A DNA stretch of 64,000 bases from Pseudoips prasinana (taxonomy: Eukaryota > Arthropoda > Insecta > Lepidoptera > Nolidae): the NCBI GenBank assembly GCA_951640165.1, contig OX621234.1, positions 23,502,549 to 23,566,548 of the forward strand. The letters are read 5' to 3'. The notes below the pieces were generated by a model. That model ran no database searches. It was not told the origin of the DNA and saw only the letters and a list, made by a program, of their open reading frames with translations. Positions 1 to 9,745 of the stretch are shown here, in pieces (the first letter of the stretch is position 1; each line of letters opens with the position of its first letter). A program made the translations under genes and the position numbers.

Positions 1-1446
1 ACTCAGTAATATTGGCATAGGTTTAAACGGAACCATTTTCAAGATGGAGGTGAATTAGGTAATTTTTTATGTATTAATTTTTACACGGCATACATATTAT
101 AGCTCATGGGAAGCGTGCGGTGACAATGACGCGAGTTTCACCCTTTTGGTTCAGCCAAAAGTACACATATAAAAAAAAATTGAAACTGTTTATTTTAAAT
201 TAAATTATACAAAATTAAATTATATACACAGTAGACATATAGCGCCTGGAAAGCGTTCGGTAACGATGACGCGAGCTGCATAATTTTTGTTCACCCAAAA
301 AGTGCTTACATTCAAAAATCATAACGGCGAATACTCAAGTCAAACAAATACCTACCTATACCTAACAACACATTACCAAGCAATTAGATTTGCTTTGTAA
401 AGTAAACATATGATAACATGCCCAAGGACGGGTGGGGCAGCTGACACAATCTACGAGTGCCTACCTACTCGAACGTCAGAGTTCACTTTCTATTGAGTGT
501 ATTTATTCTTGTTACATAATAGATAATAATTAGTGGCCCCGATTGTAAGACAACTCATACTAAATTAAACAGCCTTCAATTGGCCTGCTTATTAGCAACT
601 GCCCCCCTCTCTATGACGCTTTATTAAACCTACCTACACTTAACTTGTGTTTGCAAAAAGAGGCAAACTCATGCATATACAGATGCACGCAATCGAACCC
701 AAAGTGGTATGATATCAAGAGTCTGGAAACTCTATCTACTTACCCCTTAACTGATTAAATTAAACAACTGAATAAATTTGTTACAAATTTCAGCACCCAT
801 ACAAAATGCATTAAATAGATGATCATTATCCTCGTACGGGGAGTTAACATTTTTTTTTATTTCGCATGTTGATGCCGTTTCTTGTACAAACTAAGCCTCT
901 TAAGTTATGTTCATTATTTATGTTCCACTTTGTATAAACAATTTTGGGACCCATTAGTAGTTTAAAACAGCCCAAATTATTGTTAATTATATGGGCAACT
1001 TAATTATTCTTCAATTCTACTTGAATTGCAGTAACCGGTACTGGGAGCAAATCAAAACCATCGGATCTCTACTTCCTTATGTGTTAGTTAAGAAATCAAA
1101 AAGCAAATCGAGAAATATTTTATTTTGTTTCCATTTTTATTATATTCTTTATTCCGACATCGTGTCGAAATTAAGAACCATTTCTATACACTGCCAGTAT
1201 GCCAGATCATTGGACAATGTATGGATATTGTACAACCAACAAGTTAAAACACGCCTAATGTGGCAGATTACTATTTATATATGGAATGCTGCCAGTGCAG
1301 TGATATGGAACCTCCAACAGATATGGCTACTTCTTTCATTTACAAATATTAAACTCATACTTAGGAATTAAAATTTGCATACTTAGTATAGTACAGTAGC
1401 ATTAAGGACACTTACAAGGTACTTATTGATATTAATATATCCACAG
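1..1446. other. PGRP upstream or intronic DNA, no exon recognised
   Basis: AT-rich DNA before the first recognisable PGRP exon. The signal-peptide exon expected for a PGRP was not found, so it may lie upstream of the window or be too short to see. The open frame at 991-1371 resembles no family I know. One imperfect direct repeat is listed separately. Confidence 0.5.
94..305 (+). repeat. imperfect direct repeat, two copies
   Basis: Two stretches, about 100-165 and 236-305, share the core GGAAGCGTGCGGTGACAATG and GGAAAGCGTTCGGTAACGAT, each followed by ACGCGAG and then by a TTC(A)(G/C)CCAAAA motif. They are diverged direct copies of an unknown sequence. Confidence 0.5.
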
Positions 1447-1651
1447 GCCCACACGACTGGTATATAACCCGGAAAATGTGGTTAGCTACTGAATACAACG
1501 ATACAGAGAATATGAATACAAAATTCAAACCATTAAGACTGGTAATCATAGCTCACACTGTCAGTCAAGCGTGCCCGTTCTACCAAAATTGCGTAGCTGA
1601 GCTCCGAAACCTACAGACTTATTTTATTCAAAGTGAGGGTTACGATATACC
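1447..1651 (+). CDS. PGRP exon (first visible)
   Basis: The acceptor AG is at 1445-1446 (TATCCACAG). The exon enters in phase 1 and stays open to GATATACC, followed by donor GTAAGTAT at 1652. It encodes the start of the PGRP domain, including LVIIAHT and the two cysteines of the conserved disulfide. The last 2 nt (CC) join exon 3066 to make the Pro of DIPYNF. Confidence 0.82.
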
Positions 1652-4596
1652 GTAAGTATAACCATACAAATTCCAACCATTGAGACTGGTAATCATAGCT
1701 CACACTGTCAGTCAAGCGTGCCCGTTCTACCAAAATTGCGTAGCTGAGCTCCGAAACCTACAGACTTATTTTATTCAAAGTGAGGGTTACGATATACCGT
1801 AAGTATAACCATACAAATTCCAACCATTGAGACTGGTAATCATAGCTCACACTGTCTGTCAAGCGTGCCCGTTCTACCAAAATTGCGTAGCTGAGCTCCG
1901 AAACTTACAGTCTTATTTTATTCAAAGCGAGGGTTACGATATACCGTAAGTATAACCATACAAATTCAAACCATTAAGACTGGTAATCATAGCACACACT
2001 GTCAGTCAAGCGTGCCCGTTCTACCAAAATTGCGTAGCTGAGCTCCGAAACCTACAGTCTTGTTTTATACAAAGCGAGGGTTACGATATACCGTAAGTAT
2101 TACCATACAAATTCAAACCATTAAGACTGGTAATCATAGCTCACACTGTCAGTCAAGCGTGCCCGTTCTACCAAAATTGGGTAGCTGAGCTCCGAAACCT
2201 ACAGTCTTATTTTATTCAAAGCGAGGGTTACGATATACCGTAAGTATAACCATACAAATTCAAACCATTAATACTGGTAATCATAGCTCACACTGTCAGT
2301 CAAGCGTGCCCGTTCTACCAAAATTGGGTAGCTGAGCTCCGAAACCTACAGTCTTATTTTATTCAAAGCGAGGGTTACGATATACCGGAAGTATTACCAT
2401 ACAAATATGCTGTCAATCATCCTATTAACTTAATAGCAAAAGACCGTGACTAAAGATGATTTCCGACTAAATAACCTAAACCTATTGGCAATGCTCGGAA
2501 TTAAGGCAGTCAGAAATTAACAAGGAATAAAACAATTAATCGCGACAAACACATTCTGTACAACGTGCCAAGGTTTGCCGTCAAGCAAGCATTGCGAGGT
2601 TGTACGGTGCTCAAGCAAATCCGAGTCTGACAGGCCACCAGCTTCGGATGTTTTTCACATTAAATAGACATTTGGATTGGATTTTTCTATTTCCTTACTA
2701 AATAATAGGCCAGGTTTTCTATGCAATGTCCATGCTATGACCCAAATTACGTCCACGTTTGGGCAAAAGCCTCCCCGAGAATGGCAGCATATACCACAAT
2801 CACTTGGCAATCCGTCGGCGATTGCAGTACACATACACCTAAGTACTTTAGTAGGTATTGCCTTGGGACGTCTTGTTTTCCTCTAACGGGATGAGACGGT
2901 GAGGTGATATTCGTCATTGTCATCACACAGCAGGCATTAAGTTGTGCCTAATGACACCACTTAGCACTAACTTGCAAATCGTAACCCAAATCAAAATGAT
3001 CTCGCTGTGGTTACAGTAATAATATTAGTATATGACATCGTTTAAAAAGCATTTTAATATTTCAGATACAATTTTTTAATCGGCAACGATGGGAGAGTTT
3101 ATGAAGGAGTAGGTTGGAGCCTAGTTGGTGCGCATACAGTTGGATATAACCGCTGTTCACTCGGTGTAGCATTTATTGGTGAGCATACATATACTAAAGC
3201 ATCTTTTACACGGTTGCAAATAAACATCCCAACAGAGGTCACCCTGGTATTTTCCATCCATCTAGACTGCATAACAGCCGTCTAGATGCCACTCAGTTCA
3301 AATAAATAGACGCAACCAAAAGGTCTATTATATCGGTATAAACAAAGTTCCCTTATTGTCAACAACATAATCGTCTAAAACGTCGAAACATTTAAAATAT
3401 CACAGAGATAGGTTCAATCAAAAAATTCTTTACAAATAATTATCTTAGTTATAATAAGATATATCTTAGACGTCATGCTTAGAATGAAAAGGACAGCAGT
3501 AAGTAGCTTATATCTCTTGTGAAATCTCATTTTGTAAAGTTTGAAATTGATGTGAGAAATAATACTTAAAATATATGTAGCAGTAAAGATTATCTATAAT
3601 ATTGTTCCATATTTTTTAAACACTTAGAATGCTTTGATACCATTGCTGGGACGACTCCAACCCTTCTAGCAAATGCTCGAATCTCCAACCATATTTAAGG
3701 TGGTTTGACTGAACCTATCAATACGACATATTAAACGTCTCGACCTTTAGAGCGACAACAATGAATATTTGTTTGTACCGATATTATGGTTTAATTTTGG
3801 TTCGGTCTATTTATTCGAATACCCCGAGTGTCACTATTTAACGCTGACTTGGTACTATGTATAAATTAGAATCTTCTAGATGTTCTATTTGTAAAATACG
3901 GACAACACGTTTTTACCTTCCTTAGAAACTATCGCTTATATACTATACTTTACAAACTGATTCTGTTTAAGCTGCTTTTGATATGCAGATTAAGCTGTTT
4001 AAATACGACTAACATTATTCGATAAGAAGTGTATCGTATACATACCTACCTAATATATTACTTACCTACATATCAAAATGAATCATGAGAAAAGACAAAT
4101 ATTACCCTAATCCATTTCAATGCGTCTCACTTTAGTTTCGGATATATAATCACAAACCAGTGAAGTTATAGTTATATCATTTTATAGATTTAGAGGATTT
4201 TTACAAATTACTCACTTTTATCAACACAGTCACTTTTCATAAGCAAAACTTCTCTTTTCATAAAAAGCCAAAACTCGATATAAGCAGCGTTTAACTGGAA
4301 CAACATCATGTACTGCTAAAATAATAACTTAATTTCTCACAGGAGACTACCGGGAGGGCTTGTCTTCGTATTCCAGATTGACTACTCTACAATTAGAGCG
4401 AGCTCAGATGTTATTCGACGAGGGAGTTAGACTTGGCCACTTGACTACTAACTACCACGTTGTAGGAGCCCGAGATCTCAAGCCCACCGTCAGCCCTGGT
4501 GACAACGTCTACAAAGCCATACAACATTGGGACCATTTCAACTTTGGAGAAATCTATCGCAATAAAACGTGTGACCAAATATACTCCATATCCTAA
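1447..4596 (+). CDS. peptidoglycan recognition protein (PGRP), 3' part, recognition type
   Basis: Three exons join in phase: 1447-1651, 3066-3178 and 4343-4596. They give about 190 residues of a PGRP/type 2 amidase fold, a family that binds bacterial peptidoglycan in insect immunity. Landmarks in order are ITRKMW, the first strand LVIIAHT, the cysteine pair in ACPFYQNC that forms the conserved family disulfide, GYDIPYNFLIG, GRVYEGVGW, GAHTVGYN, LGVAFIG and GARDLKPTVSPG. Of the four amidase ligand positions, His in AHT and Tyr in IPYNF are present, but the His of GHRD is Ala and the Cys of the TxCPG motif is Ser. The product should therefore bind but not cleave. The 5' exon with a signal peptide is not visible. 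A six-copy exon array sits at the end of the first visible exon. Confidence 0.88.
1516..2405 (+). repeat. six-copy 147-bp tandem duplication of a PGRP exon and its splice donor
   Basis: The motif CATT(A/G)AGACTGG recurs at 1531, 1678, 1825, 1972, 2119 and 2266, exactly 147 bp apart; the sixth copy reads CATTAATACTGG. Each copy keeps the PGRP reading frame from (Q/K)P to YDIP and ends at the donor site. Copies 1-5 have GTAAGT (1652, 1799, 1946, 2093, 2240); copy 6 has GGAAGT at 2387. Short ATACAAA microhomology lies at both ends of the unit (1516 and 2399), which suggests how the first duplication arose. Only copy 1 has a visible acceptor upstream; the 13-nt gaps between copies cannot hold one. 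Unspliced read-through meets CCG TAA at the end of each of copies 1-5. Confidence 0.93.
2406..3065 (+). other. PGRP intron remainder
   Basis: Intron sequence between the exon array and the next exon. It carries a minus-strand RTE 3' tail near 2735-2790 and otherwise nothing I can name. It ends in the acceptor TTTCAG at 3060-3065. Confidence 0.6.
2735..2790 (-). mobile_element. RTE-type LINE 3' tail fragment
   Basis: The reverse complement contains GGGGAGGCTTTTGCCCA followed by CGTGGACGTAATTTGG. It matches the layout of the other RTE tails in this window (GGGGGAGGCCTTTGTCCAGC, then AGTGGACGTCTTTCGGCTGA). It is diverged and short. Confidence 0.5.
3066..3178 (+). CDS. PGRP exon (central)
   Basis: It lies between acceptor TTTCAG and donor GGTGAGC. 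It enters in phase 2, completing Pro, and leaves in phase 1. It encodes YNFLIGNDGRVYEGVGW and continues to LGVAFIG, the core of the PGRP domain, including the Tyr that is a zinc ligand in amidase PGRPs. Confidence 0.88.
3179..4342 (+). other. PGRP intron
   Basis: AT-rich intron between the central and last PGRP exons. I see no transposon or RNA gene in it. It ends in the acceptor TTTCTCACAG. Confidence 0.7.
4343..4596 (+). CDS. PGRP last exon
   Basis: It starts after TTTCTCACAG at 4342 in phase 1 and runs open to TAA at 4594-4596. It encodes GDYREG, the helix with LQLERAQMLFDEGVRLG, then YHVVGARDLKPTVSPGDNVY and the closing helix AIQHWDHF. The amidase motif GHRD is changed to GARD and the catalytic Cys to Ser. 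A 17-residue tail follows, ending SIS. No canonical AATAAA was seen close downstream. Confidence 0.88.
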
Positions 4597-5912
4597 AATA
4601 TGACAATGTAGACTTCAGACAGATATTGAAGATTATCTTGCATGGAAAATTATATTTTTCCCAATGTGGGATATTATGAAATCAGCTTTTGTGATTCATA
4701 TTTAGCCCGAAACTGCTACTCTTTACCCGATTTAAGTAGTCGTAATATGTGTAAGTTACAGTTAGATATCAAGTGTGACTCTTTAGTTTCTCGTTCTTTT
4801 AAGAACTATCAGACTGCGGAATTACATAAAAAGGTGTCAGTTTTGTTGACATAATTTTGGCTGTCTATATGATAGAGATAAGAAAAATGGTATTATTGAT
4901 GATAAACTAATAATTGTTACTTAAAGTTGTATCATTTACAAGCATTCAAAATTGTGACCCCGACGTGCGATTAATAAGTAGGTAATATGCGATTCGTAAA
5001 TCTTTTGTCGCGCCCCACGTAGTAAGTAAGTATGAAAGCTGTTGAAGACAATTTTGAGGCAAGACATCAACATTATCCATTTACACGACGCATTCATAAT
5101 ATACAATATCTATAAAGTTTATCTATCACCTACGAGTTCCCGACACTGCATATAGCATAGATACACGGAGCACAACCCTAAATGGAGGAAGCAAGATCAG
5201 AACAAGGATAATACCTATTATATCACTTTCAACTCCTGCAATCACAGCACATAGTAACATTATATACATACCTATTAATGTTTATATGGCTTCATGTTAA
5301 GGAATTATCCGCATCATATTCTTACTTATATCATTAGGTATATTTTTATTCAGATGTGAGGATGGGACAGTAGGTACTTATGTATATAAATTATTCATAT
5401 CTGATCCCAAACTAAGCAGAGCTTGTACTATGGAAACCAGTTATCTGATATGAATATCTGATATATAGATAATTACTTCAATTTTGCATCGTCCATTCGA
5501 TCATTACCTGCCAGGATCGCATACTTTTAGCGGCCGGACTGTAATAGATTACGTATAAGTTGTCCAATGTGTAGATATATCAAACTCTCACCTCTCAAAC
5601 CCACCACACTAGAACGAAAATAGCTATACACACAAAAGCGACTTAGCAAGGATTGAGGGAGCTCAGCAGGGAACTGTTTAATGTAAGCACCGTTATAGTC
5701 TTTACCTTGACCCTCGGATTTCCACTTGCTTGGGTTTACTCAGAAATATTTAGTACCTATGTAAGGTACAATTATTTCCTTTTAAACTATTTGACATAAC
5801 TTTTACAAAACTAGAAGCCAAATTATAAATAGTCTACAATAATGAGCACAATAGTAATCAACAATATGCCTACAAGTTCATCAGTACAATACAACACATA
5901 CCTTAAGCAACC
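4597..5912. other. PGRP 3' flank, no gene recognised
   Basis: AT-rich sequence after the PGRP stop. The open frame at 4642-4854 shows no known domain and may be 3' UTR. Around 5390-5445 a short stretch (GATCCCAAACTAAGCAGAGC, then TTGTACTATGG) resembles the tail of the SINE family seen at 42882 and 57345. Confidence 0.45.
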
Positions 5913-6004
5913 TTACCTACCTGCTCTTATACAATGCTTCCAAATAGGTAATACTCCAGTGTAAGAGGTATTTTTGGAAACATTGTATAAGAGCAGGCAG
6001 GTAA
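5913..6004. repeat. inverted repeat, hairpin with about 32-nt arms
   Basis: The left arm begins TTACCTACCTGCTCTTATAC at 5913. The right arm ends at 6004, and its reverse complement begins TTACCTGCCTGCTCTTATAC. The arms differ at about three positions and enclose a loop of roughly 30 nt. A small MITE or a structured transcript would both look like this. Confidence 0.7.
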
Positions 6005-6960
6005 ATTCAATTAACTATTTTCCCGACTATATTTCCATAAGATGAACGTACATTAATCATCTTCTTGACTAAGTATTTTGTATATCATTTACACTTACTG
6101 ATAACCTCTGCATTTAAATTGCTAGGATAGAAGTATGTTGGACGTCATGTGTCGTGATATATTTTGTATTTATAATAAAAAAATACTAATACAGGTCTGT
6201 TCCCCATTTATGCAGTTACATTAAATACTTACTTACCGAACAGTCAATCAAATCTTAGTACCTACCATTTTCCAACTGTCATTGAGGAGCTAGCTTGATG
6301 CCGCCGACGTACATGCTTTCAGTTTGAGCCCCGCATTTCCCGCATTCTCAAAGGGTGTCCACCTTTGAGAATGTATGTGACTCATAACTTTGACGATTTC
6401 TTTCGCCATTAACTTTAGGTCTTTCTTTTTTAACAAATTTGTGAAAGCTAGACGCCTCTTGTACTCCACAGTTAGTGTTGAGGAGTCACATTTCAAATTT
6501 AAAAAGTATTTTTTTGCTCGTGAGGAATGTATGATTGATTATATCTACCTTTCAAAAATTCCAATATTAATCTGGATCCGCTATACCATCGTTGTTGCAC
6601 GTAAGTATAAAACGAATCCTTAGATCTTGACCAAAAAATATGCTTCAATACCGTTGATAACTTCCACACAATTTCTTTTCTTTTAATTTTAGAAAGTGAG
6701 GAGATGGCATGTTATGGCTAGGTCAAAATATCGCTTATATATTTTTCAAATGTATCGCGATGTCTATAAACCGTGCCAAAACTTGTTGATGGCATGGATT
6801 CCATGTTATCTGCAAGTGAAAGTATGATACCCGAGTAGTTACTCTCAGGCAGTCTTAGAGAGACACTTTTTGCAAAGTCCCTTTCAATAGAAAGATTAGA
6901 AATTTGGTTGTTGTATAAGTGTGCGCAAGTCCTGCAGGTCGTAGCAGGATTAAAAACAGA
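6005..6960. other. intergenic, nothing recognised
   Basis: AT-rich sequence with only short random open frames (6290-6496 minus, 6390-6623 plus). No coding signature, RNA gene or clear repeat is visible. Confidence 0.4.
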
Positions 6961-7567
6961 CAGTCTTATTTAAAAACGCTAGGTACTTAAATTTAAGCCG
7001 GCCGCTCAACCATGGTTTATCAAATTTTTCATTTAAAAACACGATTTAACTTTGACCCGCGGTTGAGCCATGTCAAAATTTAAACCACGTCGGCCCCTGG
7101 TTTAAAGCTTGCTCAAATATGGCGGATTTTATTTGCATCAGCTGACGTTTTCTTTGACGTTTGTTTGTGAATTGAGGTTTTATTGAAGTTACTAACCGTT
7201 TTAATTTTTAAATAAATACTGAATTCCAGTGGGAATCTTATCACAAACTTCAAAATCCACCGAAAAAAATCAATAGTCCTTGAAAATGCACTGTTACGAT
7301 CATAAATCTATCATTCCATGTCTACCATAGAGCAAAAATCATAAAGTTTTGATAAATAATCCGATTTAGTCGATTAATTTTGGTCAAGCTCTATACCAGT
7401 CTCAGAAATGTTGACAGTGTAAAATAAAATGACGTTACTTAGCTGAGAAACCTTTAAGTAGGGTTTTTAAATAAAGAAATAGTTAAACGGGGTTTAAGTG
7501 GTTGAGCAGGGTTTAGCTGAGACATGGTTAAGCGGCGGATCAAGGCATTATTTTAAATAAGAGTGAG
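6961..7567. mobile_element. candidate non-autonomous DNA element (MITE)
   Basis: The ends form an imperfect inverted repeat. The left end reads CTTATTTAAAA and then a CCGGCCGCTCAACCATGG block. The right end, reverse complemented, reads CTTATTTAAAATAATGC and then CCGCCGCTTAACCATG. The blocks CTCAACCATGG, TTGAGCCATG and GGTTGAGCAGGG recur inside. There is no coding capacity and no certain target duplication. It lies 13 bp from a mariner element. Confidence 0.45.
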
Positions 7568-7580
7568 AGTGTTTTGTATA

Positions 7581-8800
7581 CCTAGGCGACACTGAAAGTT
7601 TTTAGAACTGGCCACTTGTAAACTAAATAATTTTATTCATTTGTCATTTGTTTACGATCTGGCGGCAAATTGAAAATTGTATGTGTTACGTCAGCATGAA
7701 TTTAACGCGAGTAAATTTTCGTGCACTGTTTTTTTCGATGTCATTTAAGTCAACAAGAAAGTTATGATAGACTTCGATTGGCCTTTCACGATGAAGCTCC
7801 ATCTCGCGCCACTGTTTACAACTGGTTTAATGTATATAAACGTCACACGTCAATCTCATCAACATCAGTTGTGCGGCGTATGATAGAGACTGACAAAAGA
7901 GTGACTTATCAGAAGATTCGGACGAGCTTAGGCATCAGTATGAATCAAGTGCACAATATCCTCCATGAACATTCAGCGGTCAGGAAGCTTTGTGCCCGAC
8001 GGATACCTTATAATTTGACAGAGGCCTAAAAACTCCGTCGTGTTAATTGGTGTTGTGAAATGGTTCAAAGTTTTAACGGAGGTGACTCAAATGCGGTGTT
8101 CGACATACTTACGGGTGACGAAAGCTGGATTTATTGTTATGATCCCGAAACTAAGACGCAGTCTACTGTCTTGGTGTTTCCTTCCGAGGAGTTGCTAACT
8201 AAAGTGACGAGAGGTCGAAGCGTGGGCAATAAGATGGTGGCCTCGTCCTTCGGAAGAACAGGACGCAACAATTGTTTTAGAGGATCGAATAAACAGTTAC
8301 TGCAGACTGATACACTAACAATTGTTTGCCCCTTGTCTTAGAAAAAGTTCGGGAGAAACGACCTCGCAGTAGGATCCTTCTTCAACACGACAACGCTTCG
8401 TCGCAGACCGCCAAGCAAACAATCGACTATTTTACGACGTCAGACGTGGAATTACGGGGTCATCCGCCCTATAGCCCCGACCTAGGACCTTTCAATTTTT
8501 ATTTATTTCCGAAAATAAAAAAAACCTACGAGGAAAACGTTTTATGAACGCCGACGAAGCAGTAGCTGCGTTTCGAAATGCCGTCGAAGAGATCCCTAAA
8601 GACGAGTGGGCAAAGTGATTTTCTCCGTGGTTCTATCGGATGCAGCGATGTCTTGATGTAAATGGACCATAAAGTTAGTATTACTAACTTTATGAAACGG
8701 ACACTATTTCGAAAAGATATAATAAAACGAATAACTTGCTCTTTTGAGCTTGCTTGTTTGTTCAGTTTTTAGTTTCTAAGAACTTTCAGTGTAACCCTCG
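7581..8800 (+). mobile_element. mariner element, degenerate copy
   Basis: The element is bounded by TA dinucleotides (7579-7580 and 8801-8802) with terminal inverted repeats. The left end reads CCTAGGCGACACTGAAAGTT; the right end, reverse complemented, reads CGAGGGTTACACTGAAAGTT. The length of 1220 bp fits a mariner. The transposase gene inside is broken. Confidence 0.88.
7696..8672 (+). pseudogene. mariner transposase, broken
   Basis: Pieces of a mariner transposase in three frames. They include the start MNLTRVNFRAL, the helix-turn-helix part QQESYDRLRLAF with ATVYNWF, VRRMIETDKRVTYQ, TGDESWIYCYDPET (first catalytic Asp), LLQHDNASSQTAKQTIDYF (second Asp) and HPPYSPDLGPFNFYLF, then RMQRCLDVNGP before TAA. 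Frameshifts fall near 7720, 8030 and 8320-8340, and a short segment is missing between the two HTH parts. At the third DD34D position Asp is replaced by Asn, so the copy could not be active even without the frameshifts. Confidence 0.9.
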
Positions 8801-8839
8801 TAATACTGTTTTACGGTTATACAAGGAATAAATCAGGAC

Positions 8840-8960
8840 CTAAAAATATATTGGTCCGCGTGTGAGTGTCGCGGCGGACGGTGACGCAGTAACCCCCTCG
8901 ATGCGCGACGTGCCGTGCGCTGTCCCGCGACCCTCGCCTCCTCCGTCGCCTGCGCTGACG
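8840..8960. other. CpG-rich patch
   Basis: About 120 bp with strongly raised GC and many CG dinucleotides inside AT-rich DNA, just outside the mariner. It encodes nothing recognisable. It could be a repeat remnant or a promoter-like CpG cluster. Confidence 0.35.
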
Positions 8961-9059
8961 TAGTTCATATGTTCTAGATAGTTGTATAAGATCAAATCCC
9001 TAGGGGCTTTGTCTTTGCTTTTTATTTAAATACCTTGTCTTTAAAACAACATGTTCAGC

Positions 9060-9245
9060 AGCCTTATGGTGAAGTGTTAAGTAACTAAGTACCTTTAAGT
9101 ACAGTAAGTACCTTTCGCTCCGAAGTTTCGGGTTCGATTCCCAAGTCATGCAAAAAGTGTTATGCGGTTTTAAATACCAATAGCAACACAGAGGCTGGTA
9201 AAGTGCCCGATACGGCATTAGGCCCGGCTGCTATTACGTGGGACT
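9060..9245 (+). mobile_element. possible tRNA-derived SINE fragment
   Basis: It contains a good Pol III B box, GGTTCGATTCCC, at about 9130. The tail GGTAAAGTGCCCGATACGGC, then ATTAGGCCCGG, looks like SINE body sequence. The A box is weak, so the assignment is tentative. Confidence 0.4.
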
Positions 9246-9645
9246 AAATTTAAAATAAGGCCAACTATATAATACAAAACAACAAGTTAACATGTAGGTA
9301 AAAATAAATCACTAACCATGGTCGACGTAAGTGCAAGAAACCGTCCAATAATACGTAAGATCGTTCAATAACTGGCAGTATTACAGCACGTCTGATCACC
9401 ATGAAAACAAAACTGAAGTGTTGGCGGTGAGAGCGGTTATTGACCGACATGAAGTCAGCAAGAGTGAACCATAAAATTAAAACTATAAGTCCGAAGACGG
9501 TTCAACCGGAACCTGTCTGTCAGCCTATGTAGCGGCCGGTACATACTTAGCCGGAGAACAATAGGAACCGCATTCCATAGCGCTAAGACTAAAGTTGTTT
9601 TTGTGTATTAGTTCAGCTGTGAATTTTTAAGATATTATAAAATAC

Positions 9646-9745
9646 TAGCTGAGCCCGCGATTTCGTCCGCACATTTTGTAATGACTCCGTAAATGTTAGA
9701 TTAGAATATCTCTAATATTTTGTATCTTGTCCCAAACTTATAAAA
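9646..9745 (+). repeat. dispersed repeat, CTAGCTGAGCCCGCG type
   Basis: It begins ACTAGCTGAGCCCGCGATTT followed by CGTCCGC. The same opening appears at 17389, and reverse-complemented at 55677 and 58130. It is a common class of dispersed insect repeat; its exact family is not known to me. Confidence 0.55.

Noticed and set aside
991..1371. Open frame of 126 codons upstream of the PGRP exon, considered as its first exon.
   Set aside because: No signal peptide followed by a matching donor, no domain, and amino-acid content typical of random AT-rich frames.
1516..2405. CRISPR-like array because of the regular 147-bp spacing.
   Set aside because: There are no short repeats with unique spacers; the units are near-identical over their full length and code for a PGRP exon.
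1516..2405. Satellite DNA with nucleosome-length (147-bp) units.
   Set aside because: The unit is an exon end plus donor with short junction homology, so the length match to a nucleosome is probably coincidence.
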